Shown here in pieces: positions 26,909-35,162 of a DNA stretch of 64,000 nt (its first letter is position 1; every line of letters starts with the position of its first letter). The notes beneath the pieces were generated by a model. That model saw nothing but the letters and a program-made list of their open reading frames with translations, searched no databases and was not told where the DNA came from. Source of the stretch: Vibrio chagasii. GTDB lineage: Bacteria > Pseudomonadota > Gammaproteobacteria > Enterobacterales > Vibrionaceae. The position numbers were made by a program, and so were the translations under genes. The DNA is taken from positions 310,001 to 374,000 of the forward strand of contig NZ_AP025466.1 of NCBI RefSeq assembly GCF_024347355.1. The letters run 5' to 3'.

Positions 26909-27136
26909 ATGGATACAACTACACTCATCTACGATACGTTGGAAGGTCTATCGAGCGCGAAACCACAACAACACGCTCAAATCCGCCAAAATCTATATAA
27001 CCATCTAGATCTATCATTTGAGAAGCAGTTGGCTTTGTATTCATCCGTTCTTGGTCCAGCAAGTGCGGGTAGATTGACCGATTTAGACAGTGCGGTAATG
27101 TCTGCGCGCAAGATTGTTGGCTTAGACAACAACTAA
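26909..27136 (+). CDS. Small hypothetical protein, 75 residues
   Basis: A soluble, mostly helical, acidic protein (MDTTTLIYDTLEGLSSAKPQ at the start; SSVLGPASAGRL in the middle). An AAGGA ribosome-binding site lies upstream of the ATG and a strong terminator 22 bases after the stop, so it is very likely a real single-gene unit. Family not recognised. Confidence 0.6.
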   Translation: MDTTTLIYDTLEGLSSAKPQQHAQIRQNLYNHLDLSFEKQLALYSSVLGPASAGRLTDLDSAVMSARKIVGLDNN

Positions 27137-27158
27137 TCTGTCGTCCAAGTGAATTCTG

Positions 27159-27188
27159 AAAAAACGCTGCCTTATGCAGCGTTTTTTT
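27159..27188 (+). terminator. Terminator after the 75-residue gene
   Basis: AAAAAACGCTGC pairs with GCAGCGTTTTTT over a 5-base loop, with a T-run of seven. Confidence 0.85.
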
Positions 27189-27425
27189 TATGCTTCAATT
27201 TGCCGCAGGTACAACTTACCAGTGTTGCCCATTCTCAACCCTTTATCCGGATGAACAGCGATTTAGAGTAATAAGCTCGAACGCTGATAAGTGCAATTTG
27301 TCGAAATTTTCAAGTTGCGACCATTCTCATTTGGTTAATCTTATGTTCCATTTTTAACAGGTGTGTAACGACAATAATGGCGCTAATGTTAGTAGCACGT
27401 TAACCACACAGCGGATGGAAGAATC

Positions 27426-27608
27426 ATGAGAGTACTTATTGAATACACACAGACAGGCAAATATCGTGATCAAGCTTGGGAAGCACTGACCATTCGCTCG
27501 AAAGGCGAGATTCAAGCTGTGACCCCATCTTACGCGGCTCAACTAATCGAACAAAATCGCGCCTGCTTAACCACAACAGAACATCAAGATATCGTCATCC
27601 AACCTTAA
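27426..27608 (+). CDS. Small hypothetical protein, 60 residues
   Basis: MRVLIEYTQTGKYRDQAWEA at the start; soluble, no membrane segment. A GGAAGAA site precedes the ATG and a terminator with nearly the same stem as the preceding unit follows. Not recognised; reading as a real gene rests on these signals and its position. The 289 bases before it show no other gene. Confidence 0.5.
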   Translation: MRVLIEYTQTGKYRDQAWEALTIRSKGEIQAVTPSYAAQLIEQNRACLTTTEHQDIVIQP

Positions 27609-27665
27609 TGGCTTATTGAGCTACCCCTCCTAGTTCCTTAAATCGAATAGTTCGATGACCTAACA

Positions 27666-27692
27666 AAAACGCTGCACGGATGCAGCGTTTTC
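27666..27692 (+). terminator. Terminator after the 60-residue gene
   Basis: AAAACGCTGCA and TGCAGCGTTTT arms with a 4-base loop, followed by CTTTTTT. Confidence 0.85.
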
Positions 27693-27748
27693 TTTTTTCT
27701 AACGTCGCTTATTTTTTAACGTCTTTGTTTCAGGTAGGGCTAGCGAGA

Positions 27749-29041
27749 TTACTTTGGCAAATTCTCTAATGCTTCAACCATCGTCATCAGCTTGTCTACG
27801 ATTCTTTCGCCGTCTGCTCGTAAGCCGTTGTGCTCATATTCATTAGTGATCCACGCTTTTGAGTTTGGAATGTTCGCCAATGTTTCACGGCTGTAATCCA
27901 GCTCAACGTACATGTCGTCGGCATAAACTGCGCACGCCATAGGCACGGTATTCTTGTTAATCTGCGCTGCATTGTACAAAGTGCCCCAGTCCGACTTCTC
28001 AGCTAAGATATTCGCCGCTTCACGCAGTGGCTTCAGTGTCTCTAATTGGTCAAACATCCATGGGTAGACCATTTCTCCAGTAAACCAGAACTCACTTCCC
28101 GATTGGTAATTAAAGTGTGGATACTGCTCGCGTACTCGATAAGCTGACCAATTTGATGCTGTACCTTGGCAATAGATAGATTCATGCAAAATCGCGTAAA
28201 TTGGATTGGTTAGGTAACCCTGCTCTTGTTGCATTTGATTTAGGAAGATATAGCTCAGTTGCTTTTTACCGTTCACTTCAACAAACGCACTTTCTAACGT
28301 GAAATACATAGGAAGGTTTGCTTCGCCAGCACCTAGGTTAATGCCAATCAATTGGAACTGTTCAACAGTAAATACCTGACCGTTTGGTAACTTCACTTCA
28401 TTGTTAAGCAGATAATCAGAGATCTCACGGCACATGGCTTGTGCTTGTGGGAATTGAGCAAAGAAGGCTCTGTTTTTATCTTCAACACGCTTGTAGGTCG
28501 CGCGGTAGACATCGTCAGCTTCACGTTCAATCGACGGAATACCGCCCGTCACATAGCAGCGTTGCAAGCTTTGCGGGAACAACGATAGATAGCTCAATGT
28601 ACAGAAACCACCAAAACTCTGGCCAATCGTCGACCACTGCTTAACACCAAATTGTTCACGAATCGCTTCGGCATCACGAACAATGTTGTCGGCTCTAAAA
28701 TGCGTCAGATATTCAGCTTGTTGTTCTGGAGAAAGATGTGCCAAGGTTTCATGGCTAATTACCGTGCTATTGCCAGTACCACGCTGATCAAGAAGCAGAA
28801 CGCGGTAGTTTTGTAACGCACGTTTCATCCAACCTGATTCACCACTCACACGCGGTGAAGGGAAGCCTGGCCCACCCTGAAAGTAGATAAGCCACGGGAG
28901 TTCTTGGCTGTCTTTTGCTAGGTCGACAACTTCACGAGCAAAGACTTGAATCTGCTGTCCATCTTTCGCTTGATAATCGAGTGGTAGTTCAAAATAGTGC
29001 TGACGATACAGGGTGGTTCCATCTATAAACTTAGCTTGCAC
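27749..29041 (-). CDS. Proline iminopeptidase-like alpha/beta hydrolase (S33 family)
   Basis: 430 residues starting at GTG with GGAA six bases upstream. Oxyanion region YFQGGPGFPSPR, LLLDQRGTGNS, and nucleophile Ser in the elbow GQSFGG, with a later Asp (YADDMYV) and His (YEHNGLR) completing the triad. These are the marks of prolyl aminopeptidases, which remove N-terminal Pro from peptides in the cytoplasm; no signal peptide is seen. Single gene on the minus strand. Confidence 0.88.
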   Translation of the reverse strand: MQAKFIDGTTLYRQHYFELPLDYQAKDGQQIQVFAREVVDLAKDSQELPWLIYFQGGPGFPSPRVSGESGWMKRALQNYRVLLLDQRGTGNSTVISHETLAHLSPEQQAEYLTHFRADNIVRDAEAIREQFGVKQWSTIGQSFGGFCTLSYLSLFPQSLQRCYVTGGIPSIEREADDVYRATYKRVEDKNRAFFAQFPQAQAMCREISDYLLNNEVKLPNGQVFTVEQFQLIGINLGAGEANLPMYFTLESAFVEVNGKKQLSYIFLNQMQQEQGYLTNPIYAILHESIYCQGTASNWSAYRVREQYPHFNYQSGSEFWFTGEMVYPWMFDQLETLKPLREAANILAEKSDWGTLYNAAQINKNTVPMACAVYADDMYVELDYSRETLANIPNSKAWITNEYEHNGLRADGERIVDKLMTMVEALENLPK

Positions 29042-29277
29042 GCTTCATTCCTTTTTATCTGATTCTAATGTCATCGGTACGAATAAAAGTGGCGCCCTAT
29101 GGCACACATAGTTAGCAAGATACGCATAGTAGGTCGTAAATGAAACCGTTTGTTTAGCATGAATGTGAAGGGGCGTCATTTGACTGCTCAAGGAGTGTTC
29201 GCATCGTAACAACCTGTGTCAAAACAGCGCGTTTTTGAGGCTTTATCAACAGCTCAGTAGATAAAGCCGTAGGAAAA

Positions 29278-29318
29278 TAAAAAGAGCTTAACGAAGTGAG
29301 GATACGTTAAGCTCTTTT
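29278..29318 (-). terminator. Terminator of the RidA-to-DUF3726 operon
   Basis: AAAAGAGCTTAACG and CGTTAAGCTCTTTT arms. On the minus strand the hairpin is followed by a T-rich tract; it lies 40 bases after the last gene of the operon. Confidence 0.8.
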
Positions 29319-29357
29319 GGTGTTATCTGATGTTTATGTTGCGCTAAGTTCAATCCG

Positions 29358-30095
29358 CTATGAGGCGACTAACTCTCCTGCCCCTTGAATTGAACGTTGG
29401 CTATTCTCAACCAGAATCGCAGTGGCCGTTTCTTTTAATGTCGTCCACTCTGAGTCGTTGACTTCAATGCCATCACGCCACGCGTTTTCTTGTGTCTTAA
29501 ATAATGACTCAGACGTGACATGTGTTTGGTAGCCATCTGACAAGCGTTCGATATCGAAATCCTGGACGGAAAGTTCGATGGTCATATTATGGATATGTTC
29601 GTCCGATGTCAGAGGCAAATCTGATAAAAAAAGCTCTGGAGCAACACAACCACGGTTGAGCACATACAAGGTGCTCTTAGGGTTAGAGCCATTGTCCCAA
29701 CGTGCAGTGCACGCAATACCTTTCGCTGCTAGTTTTACAAGCTCACTGTAGGCCAACCAGCGGTTGTGGCAGTTGTTTAGCTCAATTTTAAGCGATTTGT
29801 TGCCGACCATTTTTTCAATCGCATAATCCATCACGACAGGAAGATGACACGCCAAACTTGCCTTATGCAGGTCGACTTCGACCGTGTTATCGCTTGTCAC
29901 TTGAATATCAACTGGGCAGTCGTCCTCTAGGCCGATAAAGTTGCTCGCATTATTAAAATGACGCACACCATCCAAGCCTACCATTTGTAAATCAGCCACC
30001 ATGTTCGCTATCACATCGGCTTCACCACATGTACGGCGCATCCCTAAAAAGGCTTTGTTGACGGCCGCGACCAGTTCATTGTGAGAAACGATCAT
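29358..30095 (-). CDS. DUF3726-like protein
   Basis: 245 residues, no signal peptide or membrane helix. The N-terminus (VSHNELVAAVNKAFLGMRRTCGEAD...MVADLQMVGLDGV) matches, by recollection, DUF3726 proteins, for which no function is known. Its ATG overlaps the stop of the 593-residue gene by 4 bases, implying translational coupling. It ends the catabolic operon. Confidence 0.65.
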   Translation of the reverse strand: MIVSHNELVAAVNKAFLGMRRTCGEADVIANMVADLQMVGLDGVRHFNNASNFIGLEDDCPVDIQVTSDNTVEVDLHKASLACHLPVVMDYAIEKMVGNKSLKIELNNCHNRWLAYSELVKLAAKGIACTARWDNGSNPKSTLYVLNRGCVAPELFLSDLPLTSDEHIHNMTIELSVQDFDIERLSDGYQTHVTSESLFKTQENAWRDGIEVNDSEWTTLKETATAILVENSQRSIQGAGELVAS

Positions 30096-31873
30096 AGCGA
30101 TTTACCTCCATGTTGAGCATTGATATGTGTAGGAACGTTATGTGAGCCTGCAAGCTCCGCTTCACTCGGCAACAGTGGGAACACCCATTCATCTTGATGA
30201 ATTTCGTCAAGCAACGGTGCCCCTTGGAAGAAGGTCACGCGAACCCAACGATCTGAGCGCGGATCAAACTTAGTTGCACCAAACATAGCCAGTTTGCAAC
30301 GTAACAGATGCATCGGCAGCGACTCTTTATGAAGCACATTCATTTGAATGTCCCCCATCGCTTTGTTGCCCAGTGTCCATACGCGGCGAGCTATAGCACG
30401 ATGCTGTGGCTGTTTTACTAAGAACTCGGCTAACGAGAGCTCCGGCGTAAACTGCAATAAAGCATGGTACAAACGATAAGCTTGACGACCGATATCTAAC
30501 GGCAGTTCACGCTCTTCACCCAGCTCTTCACCTCGAACACCGAGTCTTGGCTCTTCTTTGTCTTGAGAGCGATACCAGAACCAGTAGTTGTTCTCAGCCT
30601 TAGTAAAGTCCGTTGTAATTGCCCAGCGGTACTTCTCTTCTAAGATCACCAACAGATCTTGTATCTTTTTACCGCTTTGAAGTGACAGTGTCTCGCTACA
30701 ATTCATCTGCTCCTGATGGGCGTCCACTAATTCTGGGTACAATTCCATCAAGCATGAGATAAGGATTTCTTGGGCTTCCATACTCATGTGCTTAGATTGT
30801 TCAACTAACTGCACCCATGTATCACATTGGCTGACAGACACTTCTAACGATTGCTCTGCGTGTTTCAACTCATCCACAGCAGCTTTGTTCAGCTCCTGCT
30901 GATGTTCATTGATGGTAACAACTTGTTCTAAATGACAAATCGCTTTTTTAACTAATGTACGTAGTGGCTTGATCAACACCGTATCCGTGTGATTAGCCAA
31001 CACGTCAGCTAATGCATGTTCACGGGTTGTCATCCATTGGTCGACAATACTTGGGTGGTTAATCAGGTATGGCGCCATGCCTAAACCAGTAGCATTACCC
31101 ACACCTAGATAGCGTTGTAAGCCTCTGTGCAAGGTAATCGCTTGTTCACCGCCTTGTTGCTCTGCTAGGTAATGAACCCAGTCGAGACTAAATTCACGCA
31201 GCATGTATACCGCACACATCTGAGCACTGAACGACTGATTGAAATCTGGGTTATTTTCTAAAATTTTGAAGTCAGCAATACCGAACTTACCATTGCCATA
31301 AACCGCAGTCGTTCTCAGGATGTAGCCTACTTCCGCTAACTCTTTTGGCGTTGGTTGAACCCCTTTGGCCAAGTGGCTCACTATGTGTTCAAACACACGC
31401 ACACTTTTGTTGGCGCGCGCTAGAACAAGCACATTGTTAGGGTTACGACCCGCTTCTTGTAGCGGTACATTCGCACGAAGTCTCTCAAGTAGAGCGACAT
31501 CCACATCGCCAAGAACCAAAGCAAATGTTACGTCCCACTTTTCAGCAATTACACGGTCATTTCGTTCGTCGTCTGCAATCTCATCGCAGAACACAACCAA
31601 ATGATAGACATGGTTTGGCGTCTGTAGCTTATAGATAGCATGACCATACCCTTGAGGGTCTAATTGCCACTCATGTTTAGTCACTTTCCATTGCTGTTGC
31701 GCCATTTTACGAATCAGAGTTCTTACGAAGCTGATGCGTGTTTGGTGCATAGCACCCAGTCTTTCCGGTGCCATGACGACCGTTGCGTCACGTAGTGCTG
31801 ATTCAGTGTAGGTAGAACGATGTGCATCCATTTTGCTCACCACCTTTGTAGTTATAAGGGTTTTGCTAGCCAT
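30092..31873 (-). CDS. Large conserved unknown protein, 593 residues
   Basis: A soluble protein without signal peptide or transmembrane helix. No domain is recognised. Visible features: a basic, mixed N-terminus with KWDVTFALVLGDVDVALLERLRA (about residues 125-150); a long helical central part (about 300-400) that may form coiled coil; and ITTDFTKAENNYWFWYRSQDKEEPRLGVRGEEL in the C-terminal third. It overlaps the DUF3726-like gene by 4 bases and follows the BCCT transporter gene after 289 bases. It presumably belongs to the same pathway as its neighbours; an enzyme or regulator are both possible. Confidence 0.6.
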   Translation of the reverse strand: MASKTLITTKVVSKMDAHRSTYTESALRDATVVMAPERLGAMHQTRISFVRTLIRKMAQQQWKVTKHEWQLDPQGYGHAIYKLQTPNHVYHLVVFCDEIADDERNDRVIAEKWDVTFALVLGDVDVALLERLRANVPLQEAGRNPNNVLVLARANKSVRVFEHIVSHLAKGVQPTPKELAEVGYILRTTAVYGNGKFGIADFKILENNPDFNQSFSAQMCAVYMLREFSLDWVHYLAEQQGGEQAITLHRGLQRYLGVGNATGLGMAPYLINHPSIVDQWMTTREHALADVLANHTDTVLIKPLRTLVKKAICHLEQVVTINEHQQELNKAAVDELKHAEQSLEVSVSQCDTWVQLVEQSKHMSMEAQEILISCLMELYPELVDAHQEQMNCSETLSLQSGKKIQDLLVILEEKYRWAITTDFTKAENNYWFWYRSQDKEEPRLGVRGEELGEERELPLDIGRQAYRLYHALLQFTPELSLAEFLVKQPQHRAIARRVWTLGNKAMGDIQMNVLHKESLPMHLLRCKLAMFGATKFDPRSDRWVRVTFFQGAPLLDEIHQDEWVFPLLPSEAELAGSHNVPTHINAQHGGKSL

Positions 31874-32071
31874 TCAAAACCGATCGTTGCTGTCTTTTGA
31901 AGCATTTATAGCGACAGTATGTTGGTTAGCTTTCACGTTTTAATCGTTATTGATGTTGTCGGGGCAAGCGAACTCGCCCCTTATTATTTGTCCTGACTAG
32001 ATCTGTTGACCTAAATAGTTGCCGTCCGATGTATCTTCACCAGTACGGGTTTTCTCTTCCTTTCGGAATCT

Positions 32072-32101
32072 GGTATCAGCCTTATTACAAAGGCTGATAC
32101 C
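32072..32101 (-). repeat. Perfect 12-bp inverted repeat between BCCT and the 593-residue gene
   Basis: GGTATCAGCCTT and AAGGCTGATACC with a 6-base loop. There is no T-tract on the minus strand, so it is more likely an RNA stability or processing hairpin than a terminator. The remaining 260 bases of this spacer (31874-32162) contain no gene with a start codon. Confidence 0.6.
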
Positions 32102-32162
32102 TTGTTTCTCTTTAATTTTTAGAGAGCGTTACCTCTACCGTTTCTTTACAGATTCTGCTCTT

Positions 32163-33770
32163 CTACAAACCTTGTTCTTTCGCCATCTTGATTGCGATTT
32201 GAGGCGCATTCCAAAGCGATGGCAGTAAGATTAAGGACACCGGAACCGCTGTGATTACGATGAAAGATTGCAGTGCTGAAATACCACCAGAGCCTAGAGA
32301 AATCAGAATCAACGCCGTTACGCCCATCATCCCCCCCCAGAAAGTACGGATGATTGCATTCGGCTCTGTCTCACCACTGATTACAACACTGATGGTGTAA
32401 GTCATTGAGTCGCCAGTCGTTACGATGAAAATGGTGGTTAAGATCAGGAACAAGATAGAGATAAGCATCGGCATTGGTAATTGCTGAGTTACCGCTAGCA
32501 GAGCACCTGGTAAGTTAAAGCCTTCAAACGCTTTACTTACGCTGCCTGGATCTGCGATTTCGAATGCAAGGCCAGAGCCACCAACAATCGTGAACCAGAA
32601 ACAAGTAACAAACGGTGCAACTAAGCTGATGGTTGAAACCAGTTGGCGAATACTACGACCGCGAGAGATACGTGCAATAAAGATTGCCATCATTGGGCCG
32701 TAACCTAGGAACCAACCCCAGAAGAATACTGTCCACCAGCTCAACCAACCCTCGTCACCACGGTATGTCGCCATTGGGATGAAGTTATCGATCATGCTGC
32801 CTACACCTTGAATGTAGCCGTTAAAGATAAAGTTTGTAGGGCCAAAGATCAGGATGTAGACCATCAATGCCATTGCAAGAATCACGTTGTAACGGCTTAG
32901 CATTTGCATTCCACGGTTAAGGCCGCTCAATGCCGATAATGTGTATAGAACGATAGCGAATAAGATGATGATCAGCTGCGTCGTGAAGCCGTCAGGGATA
33001 TCAAACAGTGCATTCAGTGCATAGCTCACTTGCAAGCCCAAGAAGCCGATAGGACCGATGGTGCCCGCCGCTACAGCGACAATACAACATGCATCAATCA
33101 AAGCGCCGGTGTGACCTTTCAGTGCACGTTCGCCTAAGACTGGGTAAAGCAAAATACGCGGTTTAAGTGGCAAGCCTTTGTCGTAGTGAAGGTGCATGAC
33201 CACGATAGACGTTAAGCTGCCGACGATTGCCCATGCTAGGAAACCCCAGTGCATGAAAGATTGTGATAACGCATTAACCGCGCCTTGCTGTGCGTTTTCT
33301 TGTGCACCGTACAATGGTGGTGGGCTAACGTAGTGAGCAATCGGTTCTGCTGCAGCCCAAAATACGCCGCCACCCGCAAGTAGCGTACAGAAGATGATCG
33401 CCATCCAACGGAAACCATCCATTTCAGGTTTAGCGATGCCGCCTAGGATAACCTTGCCTGTTCGCCCTGCCGCCAGGCCAAGACCAATAAGAAAAGTCAG
33501 AAGAAGTAGCAGTTGCCAGTAAGGACCGAATACTTTTACCGACCACGCAAAGCCCGTGTTAACCAGAGTTGATAGCAGTTCGCCATCAAATAGGGCCAGT
33601 GTCACGAACAGAGCGATAAAACCGCCGCTGTACCAAAGTGCCGGGTTGGATAACCCTAGTTTGTCTGAGGTTGATTCAGACTGGTTGGTGTTGCTTGTTG
33701 CATTACTTGCTGTGTGTGCTTGACCCGCATTTAAGCTTGAAGATTTCACGCTATTGGTTAAATCAGACAT
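32163..33770 (-). CDS. BCCT-family transporter with altered substrate motif
   Basis: 535 residues, 12 predicted transmembrane helices after a 45-residue hydrophilic N-terminus. The family signature IARISRGR is at 365-372. The preceding TM8 box reads FFWGWFLGYGP (349-359), where betaine/choline transporters usually have Y/F-W-x-W-W-I-S-W-x-P, so two of the Trp residues of the aromatic substrate cage are replaced by Phe and Tyr. Segment GTIGPIGFLGLQ (236-247) also differs from the usual GVATSLGLGVLQ. The substrate is probably a zwitterion other than glycine betaine (inference). It lies between the M19-like gene and the 593-residue gene. Confidence 0.85.
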   Translation of the reverse strand: MSDLTNSVKSSSLNAGQAHTASNATSNTNQSESTSDKLGLSNPALWYSGGFIALFVTLALFDGELLSTLVNTGFAWSVKVFGPYWQLLLLLTFLIGLGLAAGRTGKVILGGIAKPEMDGFRWMAIIFCTLLAGGGVFWAAAEPIAHYVSPPPLYGAQENAQQGAVNALSQSFMHWGFLAWAIVGSLTSIVVMHLHYDKGLPLKPRILLYPVLGERALKGHTGALIDACCIVAVAAGTIGPIGFLGLQVSYALNALFDIPDGFTTQLIIILFAIVLYTLSALSGLNRGMQMLSRYNVILAMALMVYILIFGPTNFIFNGYIQGVGSMIDNFIPMATYRGDEGWLSWWTVFFWGWFLGYGPMMAIFIARISRGRSIRQLVSTISLVAPFVTCFWFTIVGGSGLAFEIADPGSVSKAFEGFNLPGALLAVTQQLPMPMLISILFLILTTIFIVTTGDSMTYTISVVISGETEPNAIIRTFWGGMMGVTALILISLGSGGISALQSFIVITAVPVSLILLPSLWNAPQIAIKMAKEQGL

Positions 33771-34001
33771 ACTCTGACTCCAGAGGTTTCTTTGCAGCTG
33801 TCATAAAAATGATGACTACAAGGGTGTATTTAACACCTGCCCTATTATTTTTGTGTTGAGCAGGCTAATCCATGTTTGGGTTACCGCGTTGCGAAATAGA
33901 TCGTTGTTCCTTTTGAATAGTGAATTTGGTTAAAGCAGTACTCGCTAAATGAACGTATTTAGAAGACTGCTCATTAGATGCTGACTAGTGAGAAAAACGA
34001 C

Positions 34002-35003
34002 TTAACCTTGGCTTTGAGGCTCTAGGCCATCTTTCAAAAAGTTAAACCAGTTTTCTCCTAAGACTTGTCCAGCTTCAGACTCGCTAAAACCATGACGCAT
34101 CAATCCGTTATAAATATTTTCCATACCCGAACTACCACAGAACCAAGGCAACGCATCAGGCCAACCTGAGTTATTCGCAGAGCCTTCGCCGTAGTCCATC
34201 GCTTTAGACCAACGACCATTTCTCATCCATTCAAGGACAGCTTGAGGCTGGTTTAAGCATAGGTCACTACCAATACCGAGGTGTTCGACGCCAACCATGT
34301 CAGCAGTGGTCGCAACCATCTGACAGAAGTCTTCCAAGGTACATTGGCTGCCGTTTGGTAGGTGGAATGGGTATAAGCTGAATCCGATTAAGCCACCGCG
34401 TGCAGTGAGCGCTTTAATCACATCGTTTGATTTGTTACGAAGTGCATCATGAGCAAACGTCGGGTTCGCGTGGCTGATACAAATAGGACGAGAAGACAAA
34501 TCAATCGCTTCAAGTGTTGAGCGCTCGGCACTGTGAGACATATCGATGATCATGCCCACTCGGTTCATCTCTTCGATGGCTTGCTTACCAAAGCGAGTAA
34601 TACCGGTATCGTTCTTCTCGTAACAACCTGTCGCCAGTAAACTTTGGTTGTTGTACGTCAGTTGCATGATCAAAAGACCCTGCTTACGCATCACTTCGAT
34701 AAGACCTATCTCATCATCGATTGGAGAACAGTTCTGAGCGCCTAAGAAAATACCGACTTTGCCAGTTGCTTTTGCAGTCTCAACATCAGCCATTGAGTGA
34801 ATCGGCATGATAAGATCTGCGTTCTGCTCGAATCTTAAGTTCCATTCTGCAAAGCGAGATAAGGTTTCACGAGCTGTCTCGTGGTAAACCGCGGTAGCGT
34901 GAACTGCTGTAATGCCGCTCGCCTTTAGTGTTTGGAAATATTCTCTGTTCCAATTGCAGTATTGCAATCCATCTATAACAATCCGTTGCTGGTACATAAC
35001 CAC
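34002..35003 (-). CDS. M19 dipeptidase-fold protein lacking canonical zinc ligands
   Basis: 333 residues of the M19 fold without signal peptide. The usual N-terminal HxD (DGHND) reads DGLQY (11-15), and the bridging Glu position reads Gln90 (GAQNC). His157 (DMSHS), His178 (ISHANP) and Asp247 (GIGSDL) are kept. The overall sequence resembles the M19-like protein beside the dimethylglycine demethylase genes of Pseudomonas (PA5396), recalled not searched. The chemistry is therefore not ordinary dipeptide cleavage, or uses a single metal. It lies in the operon between ALDH and the BCCT transporter. Confidence 0.8.
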   Translation of the reverse strand: MVMYQQRIVIDGLQYCNWNREYFQTLKASGITAVHATAVYHETARETLSRFAEWNLRFEQNADLIMPIHSMADVETAKATGKVGIFLGAQNCSPIDDEIGLIEVMRKQGLLIMQLTYNNQSLLATGCYEKNDTGITRFGKQAIEEMNRVGMIIDMSHSAERSTLEAIDLSSRPICISHANPTFAHDALRNKSNDVIKALTARGGLIGFSLYPFHLPNGSQCTLEDFCQMVATTADMVGVEHLGIGSDLCLNQPQAVLEWMRNGRWSKAMDYGEGSANNSGWPDALPWFCGSSGMENIYNGLMRHGFSESEAGQVLGENWFNFLKDGLEPQSQG

Positions 35004-35162
35004 TCCTATTGAAAGCTCAGTGTTCTAGCTCGGTTTTGAAAACACGCTCAAGTAACATGTTTTCAAAAATGGGTTAAATCACTTATCTAAGTTCGTTTTC
35101 TGTTTTGGTTTGAATGTTGGCCTGACTCTGTGAATCAAGCCAATTCTTATTTAGAAAGCAGA

